Positions 41,515-50,132 of a stretch of 64,000 nucleotides of DNA are shown in pieces. Under the pieces are notes generated by a model. That model was given only the letters and a program-made list of their open reading frames with translations, did not search any database and was not told where the DNA came from. Position numbers and translations under genes: made by a program. Origin of the DNA: Bradyrhizobium sp. LTSP885 (GTDB taxonomy: Bacteria > Pseudomonadota > Alphaproteobacteria > Rhizobiales > Xanthobacteraceae); contig NZ_JYMT01000042.1 in NCBI RefSeq assembly GCF_000938305.1, positions 927,223 through 991,222 on the forward strand, in the 5' to 3' direction. Position 1 is the stretch's first letter. Each line of letters begins with the position of its first letter.

Positions 41515-42584
41515 GACAAAGCGCTCATCCGCGCCAATGCGGCCCCCGCCAGCGCCCTGGTGAGCTCGGCCGCAGGCATCTCGCGGCCCATTCGGACCGC
41601 CTGGCCGGCCCAAAGATTGGTGAAATCGACCTTGCCCTGCTTTTCGGCAGCCGCCTTCAGCGACCCGAGGGCGGTTGCGGCATGCGGGAACGCAGGCGCG
41701 TCTGATGAAATCGGGCCGACCTCGCGCATGACGCGGTTGGCGACGCCGCGCGCCGGCCGGCCGGTCATCACATTGGTGATAACGGTCGTATCGTCCCGTG
41801 CCTGCGCCAGCGCAACGCGGGCCGCGGGACCGACGGTCGATTCCGGGCAGCGCAGATAGGCCGTGCCGATCTGCACCCCGGACGCGCCGAGCGCAAACGC
41901 CGCCGCGATCCCGCGCCCATCGGCGATGCCGCCGGCCGCCACGACCGGCACCTTCACCGCATCGACCACCTGCGGCACCAGCGCAAACGTGCCGGGCTGC
42001 TCGGCGATGTTGTCGGTCAGGAACATGCCGCGATGGCCGCCGGCTTCAGCCCCCTGCGCGATGATGACATCGGCGCCGTTCTCCTCCAGCCAGATCGCCT
42101 CCTTCACAATGGTGGCCGACGCCATCACGATGGCGCCTGCCGCCTTGACGCGCTGGAGCAGCTTTGGCTCCGGCAAGCCGAAATGGAAGCTGACGATCTC
42201 CGGCTTCAACTCCTCCACCACCGCACAGAACGCGGCATCGAACGGCGCACGGTTCGCGGCATTAACAAGCGCATCCGGATCGAGCCCGTGCTCGCGATAG
42301 TAAGGCGCCAGCCGCTTGCGCCACGCCGCCTCGCGCACGGGATCGGCCTCAACCGCGGTGTGGCAGAAGAAGTTCAGGTTGACGGGTGCTGCCACGCGCT
42401 GGCGGATGATGTTGACCTGCTCGCGCGCCTTCTCCGCCGACAGCATCGCGCAGGGCAGCGAGCCGAGCCCACCGCCCTGGGCCACCGCGATCACCAGTTC
42501 CGCATCCATCACGCCGGCCATCGGCGCCAGCACGATCGGGAATTCGGTCTTGAAGAGGTCGATCAATCGACGGTCTGGCCACAT
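41505..42584 (-). CDS. Nitronate monooxygenase-like FMN enzyme (copy 1)
   Basis: The 359-residue TIM-barrel protein shows FPIVLAPMAGVMDAELV, GADVIIAQGAEAGGHRGMFL, PVVAAGGIADGRGIAAAFAL and GVQIGTAYLRCPES, the family pattern for 2-nitropropane dioxygenase/nitronate monooxygenase, with the His of AGGHRG as the expected catalytic residue. Such enzymes oxidise alkyl nitronates using FMN and oxygen. The paired enzyme (42603-43583) is 18 bp upstream on the same strand, so both are likely co-transcribed and controlled by the divergent LysR gene. Confidence 0.88.
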   Translation of the reverse strand: MWPDRRLIDLFKTEFPIVLAPMAGVMDAELVIAVAQGGGLGSLPCAMLSAEKAREQVNIIRQRVAAPVNLNFFCHTAVEADPVREAAWRKRLAPYYREHGLDPDALVNAANRAPFDAAFCAVVEELKPEIVSFHFGLPEPKLLQRVKAAGAIVMASATIVKEAIWLEENGADVIIAQGAEAGGHRGMFLTDNIAEQPGTFALVPQVVDAVKVPVVAAGGIADGRGIAAAFALGASGVQIGTAYLRCPESTVGPAARVALAQARDDTTVITNVMTGRPARGVANRVMREVGPISSDAPAFPHAATALGSLKAAAEKQGKVDFTNLWAGQAVRMGREMPAAELTRALAGAALARMSALSQA

Positions 42585-42602
42585 GGTGTGTCCCGTGCGG
42601 TT

Positions 42603-43583
42603 TCAGGTGACAGAGGGAAGAGAGTTGCGCCGGCCCTGCAGCGATTGCTCGGCCTCAGCGACGATGCGGCCGACGATCTCGGCAGCAGAAGGAATATCAT
42701 GGATCAGGCCGGCAGACTCGCCGGCAAACACCGCCGCGATGTCGAAATTGCCGGCAGCCTTGGCCTCGGCGTACTCCACCGCAACCTCGTCCGCCCGCTG
42801 CATCAGCTCGATCTCGCGGCCGCTCCAGCGCCGCAGATGATCGTTGACCAGCGTGCGCGCCGTGAATGGCGCAGGCCACATCAGTTTGCGCGACCAGTCG
42901 AACACGACGCCCCGCGCCGTCTCGCCGCTCTTGGCCGCGCATATCAGTTGCTTCGCCTGCTCGGCGCCGTCGGCTTCGATACTGGCATAGAAGCGCGTTC
43001 CCATCAGCACGCCGGATGCACCAAGCATCAGCATCGCCGCCAGCCCGCGCCCGTCAGCAATGCCGCCGGCAGCGACCACCGGCACACGTCCCGCCGCGAG
43101 ATCGACGATCGCGGGCACGATATCGATCGTGGTACGCGACGCGCCGTGACCGCCGGCCTCGGAGCCCTGCGCGATCAATATGTCGGCGCCGCAGTCGAGC
43201 GCCTGCCGCGCCATGTCCTCGTCCTGCACCTGGCAAATCAAAAGCGCGCCTGCGGCCTTGATGCTGGGCGCGAACGGCGCGGGATCGCCGAACGACAGCA
43301 TCACCGCGCGCGGTTGCGCCTCAAGCGCGAGTTCGAGCAGTTCAGGCTGCTTCGCCAGGCTCCAGGTGATGAAGCCGATACCGAACGGTCGATCAAAGCC
43401 CTTCAGCTTTGCGATGTCGCCCACAAGCCGGGCGCGATCTCCGTAGCCGCCGCCGAGAATGCCGAAGCCGCCGGCTTCACTCACTGCCCTGACCAGCCGG
43501 GTGCCCGCGATCGTATCCATTGGCCCCAGCAGGATCGGGTGCTGGATGCCCAACCGCGCGGTCAATTCGGTGCTGACAGGCAT
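42603..43583 (-). CDS. Nitronate monooxygenase-like FMN enzyme (copy 2)
   Basis: 326 residues from ATG 43583, with GGGAG upstream. Motifs: GIQHPILLGPMDTIAGTRLV, GADILIAQGSEAGGHGASR (catalytic His in AGGHG), VPVVAAGGIADGRGLAAMLM and GVLMGTRFYAS. It differs clearly from copy 1 (only the FMN-binding loops align), so the pair is not a recent duplication. It is divergent from a LysR gene with an inverted repeat in between. The natural substrate is uncertain. Confidence 0.88.
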   Translation of the reverse strand: MPVSTELTARLGIQHPILLGPMDTIAGTRLVRAVSEAGGFGILGGGYGDRARLVGDIAKLKGFDRPFGIGFITWSLAKQPELLELALEAQPRAVMLSFGDPAPFAPSIKAAGALLICQVQDEDMARQALDCGADILIAQGSEAGGHGASRTTIDIVPAIVDLAAGRVPVVAAGGIADGRGLAAMLMLGASGVLMGTRFYASIEADGAEQAKQLICAAKSGETARGVVFDWSRKLMWPAPFTARTLVNDHLRRWSGREIELMQRADEVAVEYAEAKAAGNFDIAAVFAGESAGLIHDIPSAAEIVGRIVAEAEQSLQGRRNSLPSVT

Positions 43584-43646
43584 GCGTTTGCTCCCGGTTC
43601 TGGACAGCAACCCTAAGCGGGCCTAACATTCTCTGAAAATGAATAC

Positions 43647-43667
43647 TTGAGAACTCTGATATCTCAA
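43647..43667. promoter_or_regulatory. LysR-type operator candidate
   Basis: TTGAGA at 43647-43652 and TCTCAA at 43662-43667 form an inverted repeat with a 9-bp centre, 19 bp before the LysR start codon and between divergent genes. It is in the right place for autoregulation and control of the FMN enzyme pair. Confidence 0.5.
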
Positions 43668-43686
43668 AAACAAAACGGAGCGTGCC

Positions 43687-44577
43687 GTGGAACTGACCGA
43701 TCTCCTCACCTTCTCCACCGTCGCCCGGCTCGGCGGCATTACGCGCGCCGCCGAAGAGCTCAACACCGTCCAGTCCAACGTCACCCAGCGCATCAAGGCG
43801 CTGGAGGCCGAGATCGGCACCGCGCTGTTCGAGCGGCACAGTCGCGGCATGACGCTGACCGGCGCCGGCCGACGGCTGTTGCCTTACGCGCAACGCATGG
43901 CGGCGCTGTCGCGCGAGGCCGTGCTCGCCGCGCGCGATGATGGCGAGCCGAAGGGTCCGCTGTCGATCGGCTCGATGGAGACCACAGCCGCAGTGCGGCT
44001 GCCGACACTGCTCGCCGATTTCCATCGCCGCTATCCTGCGGTGCGCCTGACGCTGCGGACCGCACCGACCGCCGATCTCGTCGCCGCAGTGCTCGACGGT
44101 ACGCTCGACGGCGCGTTTGTCGCTGGTCCGATCGAGCACGCCGAACTCACCACAACGGTCGCCTTCCAGGAAGAGCTGGTGCTGGTCACCGCGCAACGCT
44201 GGACGTCCCTTGCCGCCTTGCGCGCTGGTACGCCGGAGTCCGGCCCGACGGCGCTGGTGTTCCGCACCGGTTGCACCTATCGGCAGCGCCTCGAGCAGGC
44301 ATTCACCGAGTTCGGCTGGCCATCCGCGGCGCGCTTCGAGCTCGGCACGCTCGACGGCATGATCGGCTGCGTCGCCGCCGACATGGGCGTGACCATGCTG
44401 CCGCGCACCGTCGTCGAGCGCGATCACGTCCAGCGCGACGTCAGCATCCACAAGCTCAGCCCGCAGCACGCGCGCGTCGAGACGCTGTTCATCCAGCGCC
44501 GCACCGCGCATCAGTACAGCGCGCTGCAGGGATTTGCCGCCTGCCTTGGCGGTGGCGATCGCGTGATCGCCGCTTGA
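43687..44577 (+). CDS. LysR-family transcriptional regulator
   Basis: The 296-residue product starts at GTG 43687 (GGAG 8 nt upstream) with MELTDLLTFSTVARLGGITR and the helix-turn-helix TVQSNVTQRIKALEAEIGTA (about 29-48). The effector-binding half begins GPLSIGSMETTAAVRLPTLL. It is divergent from the two nitronate monooxygenase-like genes, likely its targets; the inducer is unknown. Confidence 0.87.
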   Translation: MELTDLLTFSTVARLGGITRAAEELNTVQSNVTQRIKALEAEIGTALFERHSRGMTLTGAGRRLLPYAQRMAALSREAVLAARDDGEPKGPLSIGSMETTAAVRLPTLLADFHRRYPAVRLTLRTAPTADLVAAVLDGTLDGAFVAGPIEHAELTTTVAFQEELVLVTAQRWTSLAALRAGTPESGPTALVFRTGCTYRQRLEQAFTEFGWPSAARFELGTLDGMIGCVAADMGVTMLPRTVVERDHVQRDVSIHKLSPQHARVETLFIQRRTAHQYSALQGFAACLGGGDRVIAA

Positions 44578-44613
44578 CGCATGCGATCATGCAGCGCGGG
44601 CCGCCGGCGGGGA

Positions 44614-45969
44614 TCATTTGGTCAAAAACAGATTGATCTCGTCGAAGAACCGGGCTGCGGCGGGTTCGTGCTTCAGGAAGAGGTGATTTCGCCCGGGAAG
44701 CGCTACGAAGCGTGCTCCGGGGATCCCGGCCGCCATCTGACGCCCCGCATCGATCGGAACCATGAGATCGCCGCGCACATGCATGACGAGCGTCGGCACC
44801 TTCACGTGCGGGAGCAACTCGCGCACATCGACATATCCCACCACGTCAAAGTAACGCGCCGCGCATTCAGCCGATGTGGTCTTGCGCTGCAGGTCGTTGA
44901 ACCAATCAGCCTGTTCCTTTGTGCCTTCAGGAATGAAATGCGAGGTGAACATCTGCCGAAATGCCGGATCATCCATGCCCCAGCCGAGGCGCATCAAGGT
45001 CCCCATCGCCTTGCGCTTCTCAAGCTCCTGCGGCGATCGCTTCGCGCCGCCCAGCGCAAAACCGCCATACAGGATCAGGTGAGATAGGCGCTCCGGATGC
45101 CGCGCCGCATAGGCAACGGAAATGGCGCATCCCTGAGAGACGCCCAACAGCGGAAAGCGCTCGAGCCCCATGGCGTCAACAACGGTTTCCAAATCGCTGA
45201 CCCACGCGTCGAGAGACACCTCATCGACATCCCAATCCGACAGCCCGTTGCCTCGCGCGTCGTATCGAACCAGCGTGTGCTCTTTCGCCAATCCCTCCAG
45301 CAAATGATGCCAGATCGGGCTCTCCCAATCATATTCAAGATGGTTCATCCAGTTCGCGGTCTTGACCAAGGGTGACCCCTGCCCCACGGACGCATAGGCA
45401 AGGCGGACCCCATCGGGCGCCCGGCAATAATTGATCTGCTGCGCCATGCTGACGGAACTGAAATTCACCGAGAAGACCTCGACGGGCTTCGCGATGTTCT
45501 TGAGGTTGCGAAACCCCATTTTCTCGCAAGTGAACGAGAGTTTCTCGACCAGATGATCGTGGGCCTGGCGCGAAATGCAGATTCCGCCCGGTTCGGCAAT
45601 TCCCTCGAGCCGTGCGGCAATGTTGACGCCATCGCCATAGATATCGTCGTCTTCAATCATGATGTCGCCGAGGTTGATGCCAACGCGAAATTCGATCCGC
45701 TTGTCGACCCTGACCCGCGCATTCCGCTCGCTCATGCCGCGCTGGACGTCAACAGCGCATCGCACCGCATCAACCACGGACGCGAACTCGACCAGTACGC
45801 CGTCTCCGGTCGACTTGACGATACGGCCGTGGTGTTCTTCGATTTTCGGATCGAGCAACGCTTGGCGATGCCCCTTCAATTGCGCGTGGGTGCCTTCCTC
45901 ATCGATGCCCATGAGGCGGCTGTAGCCAGCTACATCCGCAGCCAGAATTGCTGCAAGCCTGCGCTCCAA
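44614..45969 (-). CDS. Class III adenylate cyclase domain fused to alpha/beta hydrolase
   Basis: The 451-residue protein begins MERRLAAILAADVAGYSRLM, a class III cyclase start with the metal Asp; KSTGDGVLVEFASVVDAVRC and FRVGINLGDIMIEDDDIYGD cover the rest of the catalytic core (to about 165). A hydrolase domain follows (about 180-451): YASVGQGSPLVKTANW, RYDARGNGLSDWD, GVSQGCAISVAYAARHPE (nucleophile Ser) and HVRGDLMVPIDAGRQM, with a final His in PGRNHLFLKH. This fusion occurs in rhizobia as I recall. cAMP synthesis and the hydrolase substrate are inferred; the link between them is unknown. Cytoplasmic. Confidence 0.85.
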   Translation of the reverse strand: MERRLAAILAADVAGYSRLMGIDEEGTHAQLKGHRQALLDPKIEEHHGRIVKSTGDGVLVEFASVVDAVRCAVDVQRGMSERNARVRVDKRIEFRVGINLGDIMIEDDDIYGDGVNIAARLEGIAEPGGICISRQAHDHLVEKLSFTCEKMGFRNLKNIAKPVEVFSVNFSSVSMAQQINYCRAPDGVRLAYASVGQGSPLVKTANWMNHLEYDWESPIWHHLLEGLAKEHTLVRYDARGNGLSDWDVDEVSLDAWVSDLETVVDAMGLERFPLLGVSQGCAISVAYAARHPERLSHLILYGGFALGGAKRSPQELEKRKAMGTLMRLGWGMDDPAFRQMFTSHFIPEGTKEQADWFNDLQRKTTSAECAARYFDVVGYVDVRELLPHVKVPTLVMHVRGDLMVPIDAGRQMAAGIPGARFVALPGRNHLFLKHEPAAARFFDEINLFLTK

Positions 45970-46118
45970 GATGCGTCCTCCGATAACTGTCCGTTACCGC
46001 TTACGGATCTTTCACAACCCGTCCGGCTTCCGGCCTTTTCGGGAAGGCAGGGAAGCTGGCCCAGGCACAATCGCGCTGCACCGGAAGTAGAGCAGCAAAG
46101 ACGGATAGCGGCAACGTC

Positions 46119-48299
46119 CTAGATCCTGATGTCGTCGAACGTCTCGATCTTGCGTGGTCCGACCGCGGTCGCTTCGTGGGTGTCGGCGGAATCGAGGTTG
46201 CCGAAGTCGAGCTTGGTCAGTTTCGTCAGGTCGGCGATCGAGACCTGGAAGACTTTGACATCGGTTTCCGACAGCTTTTCGAGACCATCGGTCTCCTGGA
46301 TCCGGGCGATGCCCATGACGAGGTCGCGCTGGCTCATCAGGAACGCCGCAGCCTTGAGGCCGTCGTCGCCCTTGGTAATCAGTATCTTCCAGAAATATTT
46401 CGGAATCTGGACGCCTCCGAAGCTGGGATCCTTGTGCGGCTTGCCCGAGGGTTTGGGCAAATCGCTGCCGTCGGCGTCGGGCCCGTCGAACACCGGGCCG
46501 TTCATGACGATGCCCTTCTCCTCGTCCTTCAGCAGCACATCGCGCGTGTAGTCTTCGAGACCGGCCCACAATTGCTTGCCCTGGTTGAAGGAAAAGAACT
46601 GCGGCGAGCAATTGGTGAAGTGGAATGAATCGTCGCCGTGCTCTTTGGCTTCGTCGACAGTATCACCCCAGGTGGCGTCGAGCCGGCGCACCAGATGGCC
46701 GCGGTCGAACGGATTGGCGATGCGGTCCGCCTCGAGGGTCGATTGCTTCTTGTAGAATTCGTCCCCGATCTGGAACTCTGCGTCGATGCGCGGGTCGCGC
46801 AGCCAGGAATCGCCCTCGCGCTTGCCGACATCCTGTTGCTTGCCACCGTCGATGTTGACGCAACTGAAGAAGGCGAACTTGCGCTCCTTGTTCATCACCA
46901 CGCTGTAGTTGAAATATTTCAGTTCGCTCTGCCCGGAACTGCCCTTGAGCGTCGCTACCTTCGATTTGAGCCCGGCCGGAATCTTGGGCAGCGATACCGA
47001 CAGCTTGCCGCTGCCGATGAAGTTCGCCTTGTATCCGGGCCGCGAGCCCAGCGTGGTCTGGTCGATATGCACCGCCTCCATCACCATGCCGGTTGCGGCA
47101 CCGATCTGCGGTCCCGCCGGGACGATCGGCGGCGACTTGACCGGCGGAGGCAATGCCGCGGCGGGCGGTGTTGCCCCTGCACCTGACTGCAGCCTGATCA
47201 CAGGCATCGGGACGCGAAGTGGCACCACGAGCGTGGTCACATCGCCGGCCTGCTCCAGCCACAGGTTTGTGCCATAGATCGTCGGCAGGACCACTTTCTC
47301 GGTGCCCGGCCGCTGCGGCGACGGAGGTGGCGGCGGCTGTTGCTGATCCAGCACCGGCTTGATCACCGGATTTGAACCGACCGCGACCTTGAGATCGGCG
47401 ACGATCGCGCTGACCCGGACGCCTTCATTGGCGATCCACTCGATCAACGTCTCGTCCATCGAGGAATCCCACTCCTTGCCATCCGTGGTCAGGATATGGC
47501 CGGCCGCGTTCTTCTTCGGCACACCGCTGTGGTGCAGCGCAATCACCTGCCAGAACCGGTTGAATGCGGGCGAACCCGACGAGCCCGCCGTGGTGTCGGT
47601 TTTGTACCAGACGAAGTCTCCGACATATTGCAGCAGCTTGTTTTCGCGGACGCAGACCTGCTTGAGCTCACCGCCCGGATGCTGGATGATGGTGAGATAT
47701 TCGCCGGGGTCGCCCTTGCCCGGCTCGCCGCTCAGCGGCAGCCATCCCCATTCGGTCAAATCCCTGTCGCCTGACAGCGATTTTGGCGCCACGGCGACGA
47801 TCGAATAATCGAGCTTGTCATTGGTGTAGAAGAACCGTGCGGGCTCGAAGCCGAACCTGACAACCGCGCGTTCCATGCCGGCGACGTCGAGTTCATAGTC
47901 GAAATCGGCGATCGAATTGGCGGCGTCGCCAGGACTGCCGAATACGTGATGATTGGTCATCAATAGGCCAGGCCCGATCAGGAAGCCGGATGCATAACCG
48001 ATCAGGTTGGCGCGCGCGTCCTTGAGCTGAATGCGGCAGATCGGGCGCGACGCCAGCGTCCCCTTTGCCAGATAATTGATGCTGTCGAGATCATTGCCCT
48101 CGATGATCCGTTCCAGTCCGACCTGAACCGCCTGGACGTCGTCGGTCTGCTGCAGCAGTTGCCGCTGGCGCATCTGCTTCTTTTCGGGCGACAGCTTGAG
48201 CGGACCGTCGCCCAGCTTCTTGTCCAGAGCGGTGGGCGAAACATCCGCCTGCTTGAGGCGTTGCTCCGAGGCGGCGATGAGGTTCGGTTTGATCAGCAT
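46119..48299 (-). CDS. Trypsin-like serine protease fused to DNA/RNA non-specific (NucA-type) endonuclease
   Basis: The 726-residue protein starts at ATG 48299 (GGAGG 5 nt upstream) and has no signal peptide. Residues about 85-290 form a V8/trypsin-like protease: LLMTNHHVFG (His118), DKLDYSIVAV (Asp164) and TTAGSSGSPAF (Ser241). Two proline-rich links (about 319-331 and 378-397) precede a nuclease domain (about 410-726) with NPFDRGHLVRRLDATW (His535 in DRGH) and TNCSPQFFSFNQG (Asn563, metal site). NucA-type nucleases cleave DNA and RNA and are usually exported or toxic; here the enzyme appears cytoplasmic and carries its own protease, which may process or release the nuclease. A self-activating defence or lysis effector is one hypothesis. 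A promoter-proximal partner gene is not apparent. Confidence 0.87.
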   Translation of the reverse strand: MLIKPNLIAASEQRLKQADVSPTALDKKLGDGPLKLSPEKKQMRQRQLLQQTDDVQAVQVGLERIIEGNDLDSINYLAKGTLASRPICRIQLKDARANLIGYASGFLIGPGLLMTNHHVFGSPGDAANSIADFDYELDVAGMERAVVRFGFEPARFFYTNDKLDYSIVAVAPKSLSGDRDLTEWGWLPLSGEPGKGDPGEYLTIIQHPGGELKQVCVRENKLLQYVGDFVWYKTDTTAGSSGSPAFNRFWQVIALHHSGVPKKNAAGHILTTDGKEWDSSMDETLIEWIANEGVRVSAIVADLKVAVGSNPVIKPVLDQQQPPPPPSPQRPGTEKVVLPTIYGTNLWLEQAGDVTTLVVPLRVPMPVIRLQSGAGATPPAAALPPPVKSPPIVPAGPQIGAATGMVMEAVHIDQTTLGSRPGYKANFIGSGKLSVSLPKIPAGLKSKVATLKGSSGQSELKYFNYSVVMNKERKFAFFSCVNIDGGKQQDVGKREGDSWLRDPRIDAEFQIGDEFYKKQSTLEADRIANPFDRGHLVRRLDATWGDTVDEAKEHGDDSFHFTNCSPQFFSFNQGKQLWAGLEDYTRDVLLKDEEKGIVMNGPVFDGPDADGSDLPKPSGKPHKDPSFGGVQIPKYFWKILITKGDDGLKAAAFLMSQRDLVMGIARIQETDGLEKLSETDVKVFQVSIADLTKLTKLDFGNLDSADTHEATAVGPRKIETFDDIRI

Positions 48300-48575
48300 G
48301 ATGGCCTCCGGTGGAAGGAAGAATCGTATGCTCAGAAAGCCGCTCGTGCCGCGAACCGGCAGGGAGCATCCACCTCGGGGCCGCGCGTTGCGCAAGCTTG
48401 TCTCACGGCCCATGCGTCTCGATTGTTACCTGGATCACAACTCCACGTGATCGAGTTGCGACCTACAGTCGCACAACCTATCGATGAAGGGCCTTCCGAG
48501 CGTGGCGTTTCCGCAGGTACGCCGCGCCGTGATCGGGCTTTGCGTCACCACGCGGCCGCGTGCTATGCGCAGGCC

Positions 48576-49058
48576 ATGCCCGCTCCCATCCTTCCCCTGA
48601 TCGATGCCGCATCGCACTGGCCCGAGCGTGGTGCGCTGATCGGACTCGATCTCGGCACCAAGACCATTGGCGTCGCGGTCTCAAATTCAGACCGGCGGCT
48701 CGCGACCGGCGTCGAGACCATCAAGCGCAAGGCGTTCAAGGCCGACGCGGCGCGGCTGCTAGCGCTTGCCGCCGAGCGCAACGTGGTCGGCTTCGTGCTG
48801 GGCCTGCCGATCAACATGGACGGCAGCGAAGGCCCGCGCGCGCAATCGACCCGCGCCTTCGCCCGCAACTTCGCTACCCTCACCCCGCTTGCGATCGCGC
48901 TGTGGGACGAACGGCTCTCGACCGCGGCGGTGGAGCGCGAATTGATCGGGATGGATGTCAGCCGCGCACGCCGCGCCGAGGTGATCGACGAGCACGCCGC
49001 GATCTTCATCCTGCAGGGCGCGCTGGACCGGCTCGCAACGCTCCGCCGGGACCGCTGA
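48576..49058 (+). CDS. ruvX: Putative pre-16S rRNA nuclease (YqgF/RuvX)
   Basis: 160 residues from ATG 48576. Motifs ALIGLDLGTKTIGVAVSN (first acidic metal ligand), FVLGLPINMDGSEGPRA and WDERLSTAAVERELI, then RRAEVIDEHAAIFILQG with the last acidic residues, are the RNase H-like core of YqgF. It processes the 5' end of 16S rRNA. The permease ATG follows by two bases after the stop codon. Confidence 0.93.
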   Translation: MPAPILPLIDAASHWPERGALIGLDLGTKTIGVAVSNSDRRLATGVETIKRKAFKADAARLLALAAERNVVGFVLGLPINMDGSEGPRAQSTRAFARNFATLTPLAIALWDERLSTAAVERELIGMDVSRARRAEVIDEHAAIFILQGALDRLATLRRDR

Positions 49059-49060
49059 CC

Positions 49061-49987
49061 ATGGCCGTGGTGATCGCCGCGCTGCTGCCGGTGTTCCTGC
49101 TGATCGTGCTCGGCGTCATCCTCAAGCGCACGCTGATGCGGCTCGATACCCAATGGCACGGGCTGGAGCAGCTGACCTATTACGTGCTGTTCCCGGTGCT
49201 TTTGGTCCAGACCCTGGTCAAGGCCGATCTGACAAAAGTACCGGTCGCAGGCGTCGGCGGCGCGCTGTTGCTCTCGGCACTCATAATGTCGCTGCTCTGT
49301 CTCGCGCTGCGCTCCCCGCTCGCCCGCGCCGGGGTCGACGGCCCGGCCTTCACCTCGATCTTCCAGGGCGCGACCCGCTGGCAGACCTATGTCGCGCTCT
49401 CGGTATCAGGAAATCTCTATGGCAGCACAGGACTGGCGCTGGCCTCCGTCGCGATGGTCGCGATCATCCCGCTGGTGAATGTGTTCAGCGTCGCCGTGCT
49501 GGCGCGCTACGCCTCGTCAGAAAAACGGTCGCCGGGCGCGATCGTGATGACGGTGGTGAAGAACCCGCTGATCTGGGCCTGCGTGATCGGTCTCGCCGTG
49601 AACGTGGCGCAGATCCCGCTGCCAAAAATCTGGCACGAGGTCGCCAATGCGCTCGGCGGCTCGTCGCTGGCGATTGGCCTGCTCGTGACCGGCGCCGGAT
49701 TGCATCTGGAAGGCCTGTTCCGCCCGAGCCTCGCCGCCAGCGTCGCGGTGGTGCTGAAGCTGATCCTGATGCCCGTACTGACAGTCGCGCTGGCCGTGTG
49801 GTTCGGCCTCACCGGCTCGACCCTTGCGATCGTTGCCGCCTGTGCGGCGGTGCCGACCTCCCCGTCCGCCTATGTGCTGGCGCGGCAAATGGGCGGCGAC
49901 GCGTCGCTGCTCGCCCAGATCATCACGCTGCAGACGATTTTGGCGGCGATCACGATGCCGATCGCGATCGCTGCGGTTGGGCCTTAG
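49061..49987 (+). CDS. AEC-family (auxin efflux carrier-like) permease
   Basis: 308 residues with about ten hydrophobic segments, starting MAVVIAALLPVFLLIVLGVI at ATG 49061. The N-terminal half has LEQLTYYVLFPVLLVQTLVK, and the C-terminal half AACAAVPTSPSAYVLARQMG, a well-conserved AEC motif around the crossed helices. Such carriers export organic anions such as malate or auxin-like acids; the substrate is not predictable. Two bases downstream of ruvX. Confidence 0.87.
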   Translation: MAVVIAALLPVFLLIVLGVILKRTLMRLDTQWHGLEQLTYYVLFPVLLVQTLVKADLTKVPVAGVGGALLLSALIMSLLCLALRSPLARAGVDGPAFTSIFQGATRWQTYVALSVSGNLYGSTGLALASVAMVAIIPLVNVFSVAVLARYASSEKRSPGAIVMTVVKNPLIWACVIGLAVNVAQIPLPKIWHEVANALGGSSLAIGLLVTGAGLHLEGLFRPSLAASVAVVLKLILMPVLTVALAVWFGLTGSTLAIVAACAAVPTSPSAYVLARQMGGDASLLAQIITLQTILAAITMPIAIAAVGP

Positions 49988-50097
49988 GGCGCGGGCGCAA
50001 AAATTGTCACGTCCGCTTTACCCTCGAAGGGCGACATTGAAGCCGACGTGGATGTAGGTCGGACTTGGGGCCAAGAGGCGACATCGCGTAGAATGAA

Positions 50098-50124
50098 AGA
50101 AGGCCGAAGACCAAGGCGGCTTCC
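50098..50124 (-). terminator. Possible terminator after the beta-helix gene
   Basis: On the minus strand GGAAGCCG...CGGCCTTC with a 10-nt loop and one bulge is followed by TTTCATT. It lies 9 bp past the stop codon of the beta-helix gene. The stem is imperfect, so this is tentative. Confidence 0.4.
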
Positions 50125-50132
50125 TTTTGGAC

